The notes under the pieces were generated by a model that saw only the letters and a list, made by a program, of their open reading frames with translations, was not told where the DNA came from and did not search any database. Of a stretch of 64,000 bases of DNA, positions 44,611-50,724 are shown piece by piece. The stretch covers positions 4,092,001 to 4,156,000 of the forward strand of contig OZ242179.1 of the NCBI GenBank assembly GCA_965205735.1, written 5' to 3'. The position numbers and the translations under genes are program-made. Source of the DNA: VXNE01 sp965205735. GTDB lineage: Bacteria; Pseudomonadota; Gammaproteobacteria; Pseudomonadales; Azotimanducaceae. Every line of letters begins with the position of its first letter. Position 1 is the first letter of the stretch.

Positions 44611-46326
44611 CTACCGCTCTTGTTCGACACGAGGATCTTGCGAAGGAGCGAGTTCCCGCATGGCTTCGTCGGTAGTGAGGTAAAGGTTGCCGGACAGTTC
44701 GCCGGCGAGGCTCGTCGATTCGAGTTGGTCCCTCACCGGGCCTTTCACGTCGGACAGGTGCAGCGCGATGTCGAGATTCTTAAGCGTGTGGTTCAGGCGT
44801 CGCAACATTTCGAGGCCCGTCGTATCGATGAAGTTGATCGCGCTGCACACCAGCACGAGGTGGCGCGCTTCATCGTGGCGCTCCACGATCGTGAGGAATC
44901 GATCCTCCACCTGGTTCGAGTTGGCGAAATAGAGGTTCTCATCCACGCGAACGGCGGCGACATGCGGAAAGGTTTCGGTGGCGTACCGATCGACGTTGCG
45001 GAAATGGGCTGAACCGCCGAGCCTCCCGACCACGGCGATATGCGGTCTGCTGGAACGATGCACGAACAGCACGATGGCGGCGCCGACGCCGAGCAGCAAC
45101 CCGCTTTGAACGCCAAGCAGCAGCACCCCGCCCAATGCGAGGAAGTGCACGAGCACATCGGCGGGAAAGAAGCGCCAGTGTTCTCGCAGCATGGAGAAGT
45201 CGATGATCCCGACGATGGACGCGATGATGATCGCGGCGAGCGTCGCGTGCGGCAGGTCTTCGAATAGCGGCGTCAGCCACAAAAGCGTGACGACGATCAC
45301 CACCGCGCAGACGAGGGCGCTGACCGATGTTCGCCCGCCCGCGGCGGCGTTGACGCTTGATCGCGAGAAGCTGCCCGCCACGGGGTACGCGCCGGTGAAC
45401 GCCGCGCCGATGTTGGCGGCGCCGAGGGCGACAAGCTCCTGCGATGCATCCACGCGGCTGCGCTGCCTCGAAGCCAGCGTCGTGCCGATGGAAAAACTCT
45501 CTATGTACGTGACGAGGGCGATCATCGCGGCTGCGGGCGCGAGGTCCAGCCAGAGCGCAAGGTCGAACGGGGGCAAGGTCAGTGCGGGAAGTCCGTCGGG
45601 AACGAAGCCCACGGTCTCGACGTTCAGGCCGAAAACCGCTACCGCGCCGGTCCCGGCGATAGCGACGATCATGGGCCCGGTTCGCCCGACGGGATGGTTG
45701 CGATCATGCATCGACATGCCCGCGTAGCGGCGGACGAGCCACAATACGGCGAGGCTTGCGACACCGACTCCGACCGCGACGGGATCGAGACTTCCGATAG
45801 CGGACGCAAGCCGGACGAGGCTGTCGACCGGGTTGCCGCCGCCGTCTATGGCGACGCCGGTGAATGCGGGCAGTTGACTGATGATGATCAGGATCGCTGC
45901 GGCGTTGACGAATCCCGTGATCACGGGATGGCTCAGCAGGTTGACGATCCCGCCCATTCTGAGAAGCCGCAACAGCCACAGCAGGATGCCCACCTGCAGG
46001 CACAGGATGGTGGTAATTCCAAGGTACGCGTCCGAGTGGGCGGGCGCGTGTTCGCCCACCGTCGCCGCCACCATGAGCGCCGCGATCGCGACGGGTCCCA
46101 CCACGAGTTGGCGCGAAGAGCCGAGCAGGGCATAGATCACCATCGGCACGAGACAGGCGTAGAGACCTGCCTGCGCGGGCAATCCCGCCAGAAATGCGTA
46201 GGCGACCGCCTGCGGAACCGTGACGACGCCGAGCACGAGGCCGGCCACCAGGTCGTATCCGAAGTCGACGCGGCGATATTCGCGCAACGAGCCGATGATC
46301 GGTACAAAGCGGGTCCAGTGCCTCAT
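44611..46326 (-). CDS. SulP family anion transporter with STAS domain
   Basis: A 571-residue inner-membrane anion transporter. The SulP signature runs DLVAGLVLGVVTVPQAVAYA, then FLAGLPAQAGLYACLVPMVI. About ten further hydrophobic segments follow (including ALGAANIGAAFTGAYPVAGS), then a C-terminal STAS domain (LVLVCSAINFIDTTGLEMLR). The ATG at 46326 is preferred to an upstream TTG. Members carry sulfate, bicarbonate or dicarboxylates; the sequence does not say which. Confidence 0.92.
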   Translation of the reverse strand: MRHWTRFVPIIGSLREYRRVDFGYDLVAGLVLGVVTVPQAVAYAFLAGLPAQAGLYACLVPMVIYALLGSSRQLVVGPVAIAALMVAATVGEHAPAHSDAYLGITTILCLQVGILLWLLRLLRMGGIVNLLSHPVITGFVNAAAILIIISQLPAFTGVAIDGGGNPVDSLVRLASAIGSLDPVAVGVGVASLAVLWLVRRYAGMSMHDRNHPVGRTGPMIVAIAGTGAVAVFGLNVETVGFVPDGLPALTLPPFDLALWLDLAPAAAMIALVTYIESFSIGTTLASRQRSRVDASQELVALGAANIGAAFTGAYPVAGSFSRSSVNAAAGGRTSVSALVCAVVIVVTLLWLTPLFEDLPHATLAAIIIASIVGIIDFSMLREHWRFFPADVLVHFLALGGVLLLGVQSGLLLGVGAAIVLFVHRSSRPHIAVVGRLGGSAHFRNVDRYATETFPHVAAVRVDENLYFANSNQVEDRFLTIVERHDEARHLVLVCSAINFIDTTGLEMLRRLNHTLKNLDIALHLSDVKGPVRDQLESTSLAGELSGNLYLTTDEAMRELAPSQDPRVEQER

Positions 46327-46781
46327 ATGCGCGAGCCTGGGGTGCAACTCAATGTGCCATGAACCACGGGTCGTATCGCCGATGGGTGGGGTTCGCTGCG
46401 CAAACCCCGCGTCCGTCTCGCTGAAGCTGTCTCATCCGTCGATGTCGCGTTCTCCAGCGCTGTGCGCGCATCGTGCCAGCTTACGCGAATCATTTCCTGA
46501 ATGCCCAGATCCGCACCAGTCGGCCTCGCGAAGTATGGCCGGATCAGAGTTGGGGAGAAATCCGGCCAATTTGGGTGTTTCAATCTTGCGCAGGGCGCGT
46601 ATAGTTGCGCGCCTCATGAAACGTGACAGCAGACAGTTTGCTTGCGGCGAGCCGGGTTATCCCAGTCTGGGTAGCGCCGGCCGGGTGTTTTCGCGCGCCG
46701 TATTTCGGCACGCGCAGACAGTCCGCGCGGACTCACTTGAGTCCATCCATGGTCAGCCGATGCGTTAAGTCCTTCCGTCGA

Positions 46782-46808
46782 TTCTGGAAGGCATCGAACC
46801 TTCCAGAA
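46782..46808. repeat. perfect 10-bp hairpin
   Basis: TTCTGGAAGG and CCTTCCAGAA flank a CATCGAA loop, 10 bases upstream of the intrinsic terminator. It is probably an RNA structure of the small transcript. Confidence 0.6.
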
Positions 46809-46818
46809 AGCTCAACAG

Positions 46819-46855
46819 AAGCCCTGGCAGGTTCGAACCGGTCGGGGCTTTTTTA
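46819..46855 (+). terminator. rho-independent terminator
   Basis: The stem AAGCCCTGG pairs with the segment ending GGGGCTT around the palindrome GGTTCGAACC, followed at once by TTTTTTATT. It is a strong intrinsic terminator on the plus strand, before the tRNA cluster. Confidence 0.7.
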
Positions 46856-46952
46856 TTGCCCTGGCGTTGTTCTTTGACAATGTGGTCGATTGGGGCTGGC
46901 GGGTCGGATGAACGCCGAGCCGACTTCGCACGCGCGCGGCAGCCCCACATTT

Positions 46953-47028
46953 GCTGACGTAGCTCAATTGGCAGAGCGGCGGTCCTGTAAATCGCAGGTT
47001 GTGGGTTCGAGGCCCATCGTCAGCTCCA
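46953..47028 (+). tRNA. tRNA-Thr (TGT)
   Basis: All four stems form. The acceptor GCTGACG pairs with CGTCAGC. The anticodon arm is GCGGT-CCTGTAA-ATCGC with anticodon TGT, and the encoded CCA is at 47026-47028. It is the first gene of the tRNA cluster, followed by tRNA-Tyr after five bases, the Thr-Tyr order common in proteobacteria. Confidence 0.95.
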
Positions 47029-47033
47029 TGCAT

Positions 47034-47121
47034 GGAGGGGCATTTTCAATGGCGAGATCGCCCGGCTGTAAACCGGGTGCCCTGACGGGCTTTGTAGGTT
47101 CGACTCCTACCCCCTCCACCA
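47034..47121 (+). tRNA. tRNA-Tyr (GTA)
   Basis: The acceptor GGAGGGG pairs with CCCCTCC. The anticodon stem CCCGG/CCGGG carries the loop CTGTAAA with anticodon GTA. The long variable arm typical of bacterial tRNA-Tyr is present, and CCA is encoded. Confidence 0.95.
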
Positions 47122-47131
47122 GTTCCGCTGC

Positions 47132-47219
47132 GGAGACTCGCAAGGTTGGCGTGCTAATCCGGTTTGAACCCGGTGATGCCCGCAAGGGTGTGGAGGTTCG
47201 ATCCCTCCAGTCTCCGCCA
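47132..47219 (+). tRNA. tRNA-Ser (TGA)
   Basis: The acceptor GGAGACT pairs with AGTCTCC. The anticodon arm CCGG-TTTGAAC-CCGG gives anticodon TGA (the first pair of a five-pair stem is T-T). The long variable arm GCCCGCAAGGGT marks a class II tRNA, and the T arm is GGAGG-TTCGATC-CCTCC. CCA is encoded and the discriminator is G, as in tRNA-Ser. Confidence 0.85.
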
Positions 47220-47235
47220 AGAGCTGAGAATCAAT

Positions 47236-47310
47236 GGTGAGCGTAGCTTAATGCAAAGCGCCAGGCCGTGAATCTGGTCGATGCCGGTGCGAATCCGGTC
47301 GCTCACCCCA
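47236..47310 (+). tRNA. tRNA-His (GTG)
   Basis: The extra G at position -1, acceptor GTGAGCG/CGCTCAC with discriminator C, and anticodon arm CCAGG-CCGTGAA-TCTGG with anticodon GTG identify tRNA-His. CCA is encoded. Confidence 0.93.
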
Positions 47311-47312
47311 AT

Positions 47313-47847
47313 GGAGAAGTGGCCGAGAGGTTTATGGCGCTTCAATGAACAACACTGCCACCACTGCTGGAGGACCTGCAACGTCGGAGTTCCCTGGGCG
47401 TCACGGGCGCACTGTAATCCAGTGGGCTGAAGGCTCCCATGGAACAACACTGCCACCACTGCTGGAGGACTTGCAACGTCGGAGTTCCCTGGGCGTCACG
47501 GGCGCACTGTAATCCAGTGGGCTGAAGGCATCCTTTGCTGCAACGTCGGAGTTCCCTGGGCGTCACGGGCGCACTGTAATCCAGTGGGCTGAAGGCTCCC
47601 ATGGAACAACACTGCCACCACTGCTGGAGGACTTGCAACGTCGGAGTTCCCTGGGCGTCACGGGCGCACTGTAATCCAGTGGGCTGAAGGCTCCCATGGA
47701 ACAACACTGCCACCACTGCTGGAGGACTTGCAACGTCGGAGTTCCCTGGGCGTCACGGGCGCACTGTAATCCAGTGGGCTGAAGGCTCCTTTGCTAAAGG
47801 AGAGAGGGGGCAACCCCGCCCAGGTTCAAATCCTGGCTTCTCCGCCA
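47313..47847 (+). tRNA. tRNA-Ser (GCT) interrupted by a 446-nt tandem-repeat insertion
   Basis: The 5' part (47313-47339) holds acceptor GGAGAAG, TG, the D arm GCC...GGC and base 26. The 3' part (47786-47847) holds the anticodon arm CTCCT-TTGCTAA-AGGAG (anticodon GCT), a class II variable arm (GGGGGCAACCCC), the T arm CCAGG-TTCAAAT-CCTGG, acceptor CTTCTCC, discriminator G and CCA. Joined, they make an 89-nt tRNA-Ser with every stem perfect. Between them lie 446 nt of repeats, bounded on both sides by GCT. The insertion point, between D arm and anticodon stem, is not a known intron site. The gene may be dead with another copy elsewhere, spliced in an unknown way, or misassembled. Confidence 0.85.
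47340..47785 (+). repeat. tandem array of about 95-bp units inside tRNA-Ser(GCT)
   Basis: Four full units of about 95 bases and one shortened unit of about 67 bases, nearly identical, fill the insertion exactly. Matching AACAACACTG points start at 47348, 47443, 47605 and 47700; the short unit starts near 47538 at TGCAACGTCGG. Each unit carries the hairpin CACTG-TAATC-CAGTG. Where the second unit joins the short one, the sequence reads ATCCTTTGCT, a near copy of the tRNA anticodon region, so the array has exchanged sequence with the host gene. No protein-coding logic is seen. Confidence 0.9.
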
Positions 47848-47852
47848 ATTTC

Positions 47853-47917
47853 TGCCCGGTGGAATCAGAGCGGCTCGATACGAACGCGTGGGTCGGGAGT
47901 TCGTGTTCTTCTGGGCA
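47853..47917 (+). tRNA. degenerate tRNA-like sequence, Arg(ACG)-like
   Basis: The acceptor-like TGCCCGG pairs with CTGGGCA over seven positions, and an anticodon-like loop ATACGAA would give ACG. The D arm is too short by about five bases, the anticodon stem has a mismatch, the T stem pairs poorly and no CCA is encoded, unlike every other tRNA here. Probably a decayed tRNA-Arg relic. Confidence 0.35.
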
Positions 47918-47929
47918 GGCCGTATCACT

Positions 47930-48003
47930 CCGTCCTTGGCATAGTGGCTGTGCACCGGGCTCTTAACCCGGTGAGGGAAGTTCGATTCTTCCAGGGCGGA
48001 CCA
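47930..48003 (+). tRNA. tRNA-Lys (CTT)
   Basis: The acceptor CCGTCCT pairs with AGGGCGG (one G-T pair). The D arm is GCA...TGC, the anticodon arm CCGGG-CTCTTAA-CCCGG has anticodon CTT, and the T arm is GGAAG-TTCGATT-CTTCC. Discriminator A and CCA are encoded. Confidence 0.9.
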
Positions 48004-48009
48004 GTCTTT

Positions 48010-48085
48010 GCGGGCATAGCTCAATCGGCAGAGCGCAACGTTGCCAACGTTGAGGTTGCGGACTCGGCTCCCGCTGCCCGCACCA
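48010..48085 (+). tRNA. tRNA-Gly (GCC)
   Basis: The acceptor GCGGGCA pairs with TGCCCGC. The anticodon arm CAACG-TTGCCAA-CGTTG has anticodon GCC. Discriminator A and CCA are encoded. The T loop (ACTCGGC) departs slightly from the TTCGANN norm. Confidence 0.9.
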
Positions 48086-48121
48086 CCATTCGGCGCTCGT
48101 CTAACGGGCGTCGTCCGCGCG

Positions 48122-48535
48122 TTAGTCGTCGCTCCAGGCGCGTTGCATCTGGATGAACGCGAACGAGGCGGACCATGCGATGAATACGAGACCGGCGATC
48201 GCTTCGGCGGCTGTTATCGCCCTCAGGGCACCGAGCGGCACGAGGTCGCCGATGCCGAGTGTCGTATATGCCGAGGCCGAGAAGTACATATAGTCGAGAA
48301 ACGTATCGGCCCCGCCTACCGATCCGAAGGCGGTTGCGGAGAGCGCGGCATAGACGCCGGCGAACAATCCGATTTCGACAAAGTGAACCATGATCAGCCC
48401 CGCCATTGTCGCGGGCACGCCGTGACGATGGAGGTGAATCGGTTTGGAACTGAGAAATCGCAACGTCCCGTAGTGAATGCCCACGCAAATCGCCGAAATC
48501 AATATGGCGATCAAGTAGGCGATGCCCTCGATCAT
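48122..48535 (-). CDS. two-helix potassium-channel-like membrane protein
   Basis: A 137-residue protein resembling the pore unit of a K+ channel (Ion_trans_2). Hydrophobic helices occur at about 5-25 (IAYLIAILISAICVGIHYG), 45-68 (MAGLIMVHFVEIGLFAGVYA) and 105-128. The pore loop ASAYTTLGIGDLVPLG holds a TLGIGD filter, a variant of TVGYGD. No ligand domain is attached. It lies on the minus strand between two tRNA groups. I prefer the ATG at 48535; one at 48550 is possible. Confidence 0.75.
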   Translation of the reverse strand: MIEGIAYLIAILISAICVGIHYGTLRFLSSKPIHLHRHGVPATMAGLIMVHFVEIGLFAGVYAALSATAFGSVGGADTFLDYMYFSASAYTTLGIGDLVPLGALRAITAAEAIAGLVFIAWSASFAFIQMQRAWSDD

Positions 48536-48703
48536 TTTTTGGCCCCGCATAGCACCGAATTTCGTTCGGGGGACAATTGTAGGCGCTTCGAAGCCTGCTG
48601 GCGTTCTGGGGCAACGGTTGTTGGCTGCGCGCTGTTGCCCGCTTGTCGGTGCAGTGGGATTTGACAGCTTACTTGCCGACGGTAAGATACGCGTCGCCAG
48701 CGC

Positions 48704-48779
48704 GGGTGTTTAGCTCAGTTGGGAGAGCGACGGCCTTACAAGCCGTAGGTCGCAGGTTCAAGCCCTGCAACACCCACCA
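48704..48779 (+). tRNA. tRNA-Val (TAC)
   Basis: The acceptor GGGTGTT pairs with AACACCC. The anticodon region GACGGCCTTACAAGCCGT has anticodon TAC. The T arm is GCAGG-TTCAAGC-CCTGC, with discriminator A and encoded CCA. It is followed by tRNA-Asp, a common proteobacterial pair. Confidence 0.95.
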
Positions 48780-48788
48780 CGCCCGCAC

Positions 48789-48866
48789 GGAGCGGTAGTT
48801 CAGTTGGTTTAGAATACTGGCCTGTCACGCCAGGGGTCGCGGGTTCGAGTCCCGTCCGCTCCGCCA
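48789..48866 (+). tRNA. tRNA-Asp (GTC), integration target
   Basis: The acceptor GGAGCGG pairs with CCGCTCC. The anticodon loop CTGTCAC gives anticodon GTC; the T arm is GCGGG-TTCGAGT-CCCGT, with discriminator G and CCA. Its 3' end is repeated at 50620-50636, marking it as the attachment site of an integrative element. Confidence 0.95.
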
Positions 48867-48871
48867 AAATC
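48855..48871. repeat. attL-like repeat at the tRNA-Asp 3' end
   Basis: TCCGCTCCGCCAAAATC recurs at 50620-50636 with one mismatch. It covers the last 12 bases of tRNA-Asp plus flanking sequence, the usual form of a tyrosine-integrase attachment repeat. Confidence 0.7.
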
Positions 48872-48898
48872 ATATTTAACCCAGAGCCGGAAGGACGC

Positions 48899-49130
48899 TT
48901 GGCCCCCGCACACCCGCAATTCGCGGAGTTCCTCGCGGCCCGGCATCTCGCTTCTCAGATCGCCGGCAAGCACCTCTCTGTCGGCCGCGTACTGGCCCTG
49001 ATGCTCGGCTTCGACGGCGAACTCCTGCCGTCCTTCCGGAATCTCGCGGCGTGGCTCGCCGCGCTCGGGGTCAGTCAGCGCCCCGTGAACGACGTCTTCG
49101 ACGTCGCGGGAAATGTTCTCGCACTCCGTA
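48899..49130 (+). pseudogene. remnant of a NACHT/STAND-type ATPase, C-terminal-side fragment
   Basis: A 77-codon open stretch. PQFAEFLAARHLASQIAG and the following VGRVLALMLGFDGEL with NLAAWLAAL resemble the segment after the nucleotide-binding domain in NACHT-type STAND ATPases (family pattern HRxxAEFLAARxLA ... GRVLALxxGxDGxxxxxLRGLxAWLA), a class that includes anti-phage sensors. No Walker motifs are present. The 3' side is cut by the mobile element at 49131 and the 5' side begins just behind tRNA-Asp, so only a relic is left. Confidence 0.55.
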
Positions 49131-49544
49131 CTAGTGCTCCGTCAAGTCTAAAAATGCGAGTGTAGCTGCGAGGGATTTTTGGTTCCTGGCGAGGCGCGAC
49201 GACGCCGTGTGGCAGGCCCCACACAAGGAGGAGCAACGGAGCCTTCAGCCGGGGAGCGCGAGGGGATACCCCTCGCAAGAAAACAGGCTTCAGCCGGGGA
49301 GCGCGAGGGGATACCCCTCGCAAGAAAACAGGCTTCAGCCGGGGGGCGCGAGGGGATACCCCTCGCAACAAAACTATCCAGGGGCCAAAAAGTGCCCCAC
49401 GGCCGGCGCCTTCGGCTTCGCCCGTGGCCCGGCCCCGCTCATCGACCATGCAACAAGCGTCCCCGGTCGCTAGCGCTCCCCGGACACGTTTGTTCCATGG
49501 TAGTGCCGCAGATACCCGTAGATTTGGGCTTGACGGAGCACTAG
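49131..49544. mobile_element. short non-autonomous element with terminal inverted repeats, copy 2
   Basis: A 406-bp core (49135-49540) flanked on both sides by CTAG, with terminal inverted repeats of TGCTCCGTCAAG. It is homologous to copy 1 at 4133-4345 across both ends. It differs by carrying three 45-bp units instead of one and about 130 extra bases (49392-49508) near the right end. It has no transposase frame. It sits exactly between two truncated genes (NACHT-like on the left, AbiEii-like on the right). Confidence 0.85.
49243..49377. repeat. three tandem 45-bp units inside the mobile element
   Basis: Copies begin at 49243, 49288 and 49333 with CTTCAGCCGGGG and each contains the hairpin GCGAGGGG-ATA-CCCCTCGC. 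Copy 1 of the element has a single unit, so the number changes between copies. Divergence among units is one or two bases. Confidence 0.9.
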
Positions 49545-50322
49545 CCCGGTCCCTCGCCTTCCGCGGCGGGACGGCGCTGTACAAGCTGTATCTGACGCCT
49601 GCGGCGCGCTACTCGGAGGACATCGATCTGGTCCAGGTGCAGGCGGGCCCTGCGGGCGCGGTGATGGACGCGATCCAGGCGACGCTCAATCCGTGGCTCG
49701 GCAAGCCAAGGTGGAAACAGACGAAGGGCCGTGTGACGTTCCGCTACGGCTTCGAGTCGGGCGGCGCCCCTCCCGTGAAGCTGCGGCTGAAGGTCGAAAT
49801 CAATACGCGCGAGCATGTGGCCGTCCTCGGCTATACGAAGCGTCCGTTCAGCGTTCGATCCCGCTGGTTCGAGCGAGCGGCCGACATCCTGACATTCGAA
49901 CTCGACGAGTTGCTGGCCACGAAGCTGCGCGCGCTGTACCAGCGCCGGAAGGGGCGGGACCTGTTCGACTTGGCAGTGGCCCTGCGGGACGGCCAAAGCG
50001 ATCCGGAGCTCATCGTCTGTACGTTTCGTTCGTACATGGAGCGGGAGAACCATCCACTTACCCGCGCGATGTTCGAGCGGAATCTCGACGGCAAGCTCCG
50101 TGACCCCGGCTTCGGATCCGACATGAGCGGCCTGCTTGCGGCGGGGCGCGAGTGGCATGCGACCGCAGCGGCGGGGCGGTCACCGACAGGCTGCTCTCGC
50201 TGCTGCCCGGTCAGGAGTGGCAGGGCCGAAAGCTCGGCGCGGGCCCGTCGGCTTCGGGGCGGCGCGCGGGAGGCCGAGCGCTGGGCGGAACTGAGCTATG
50301 CACAATACTACCGCCTTGCTAG
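49544..50322 (+). pseudogene. AbiEii/AbiGii-family nucleotidyltransferase toxin, truncated and frameshifted
   Basis: The nucleotidyltransferase core is clear: LAFRGGTALYKLYLTPAARY, then SEDIDLVQVQ (the metal-binding Asp pair), then ADILTFELDELLATKLRALY with RRKGRDLFDLAVAL. This is the AbiEii toxin family used in abortive infection with an AbiEi antitoxin. The N-terminus is missing because the mobile element ends at its first preserved codon. Near 50170 the frame shifts; correcting it gives AVTDRLLSLLPGQEWQGRK, the usual family ending. No AbiEi gene is near. It is a dead remnant. Confidence 0.8.
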
Positions 50323-50484
50323 GTCGGCCTGCGCGTCTGGAATGGTGCCGCGCCAGATCCAGTGTTTGCTGCCCGAGGCGCGCACCCGGAGGATCGGGCC
50401 ATGCTCGTCGTGGTACTTGTTGGGCCCGTTGCGGCCGCTGTGGTTGACGCTCTTGACGAAAGCGAAGTTCAGACGGGATTTCAT
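50308..50484 (-). pseudogene. tyrosine integrase remnant, N-terminal arm-binding domain only
   Basis: A 58-codon frame: MKSRLNFAFVKSVNHSGRNG, then PILRVRASGSKHWIWRGTI, resembling the DUF4102-like N-terminal domain of tRNA-site integrases (pattern LTDxFVxSV ... LxLRVxxxGSKxWxxR). It stops before the catalytic domain, with no Arg/His/Tyr motif left. It lies 136 bases inside the right-hand attachment repeat, where the element's integrase would be expected. Confidence 0.55.
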
Positions 50485-50511
50485 GTGCGCCGGTCGCTGG
50501 TCCTCCAATTG

Positions 50512-50610
50512 GTCCGCGAGAATCGCGATATGATTGGCGGACGATGCGTCCGCAGAACCTCATCGGCGTGCAAAATGGTCCGCCAATTGGTCCCCCAATC
50601 AATGGCGGAC
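50512..50610. promoter_or_regulatory. cluster of GTCCGC/GCGGAC motifs next to the right attachment repeat
   Basis: Five copies of GTCCGC or its complement lie at 50512, 50537, 50548, 50578 and 50605, several extended to TGGTCCGC or TGGCGGAC. The position between the integrase remnant and the attachment repeat fits arm-type integrase or excisionase sites. Inference only. Confidence 0.35.
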
Positions 50611-50619
50611 AGCAGACTT

Positions 50620-50636
50620 TCCGCTCCGCCATAATC
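50620..50636. repeat. attR-like repeat
   Basis: TCCGCTCCGCCATAATC copies the 3' end of tRNA-Asp (48855-48871) with one mismatch. It closes the 1.75-kb remnant of an integrative element. Beyond it the sequence becomes AT-rich and holds the leader of the next gene. Confidence 0.7.
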
Positions 50637-50724
50637 CTTATAACGTGTTGAAAAATTAGTTTATTTTTCTGCCAACTTTGATTGACATCCGTAAGAATTT
50701 CATCCACCAACGAGAGGACATCCG

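Larger units (their letters stand above)
46606..46855 (+). ncRNA. candidate independent small transcript upstream of the tRNA cluster
   Basis: A stretch with a TATAGT -10-like box at 46600-46605 (a weak TTTCAA lies 16 bases further up), a perfect 10-bp hairpin at 46782-46808 and an intrinsic terminator ending in a T-run at 46855. A 50-codon frame starts at 46617 (MKRDSRQFACGEP...), but its composition does not convince me. It could be a small RNA, or a short mRNA. The rest of the 600-base gap between the SulP gene and the tRNAs holds no recognisable gene. Confidence 0.35.

Noticed and set aside
46323..46617. Small frames between the SulP gene and the candidate small RNA.
   Set aside because: Two overlapping frames give unrelated peptides with no conserved motif or initiation signal.
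46875..46905. TTGACA box upstream of the tRNA cluster as a promoter.
   Set aside because: No acceptable -10 hexamer occurs at 15-19 bases spacing; the following sequence is G-rich.
47154..47716. Repeat-encoded minus-strand frames (repeated WWQCC and LDYSAPVTPREL peptides).
   Set aside because: They arise because the 95-bp unit happens to lack stops. They run antisense through tRNA genes and have no ribosome sites or known similarity.
47340..47785. CRISPR-like tandem repeats.
   Set aside because: Units of about 95 bases abut directly without variable spacers, there are no cas genes, and the array lies inside a tRNA gene.
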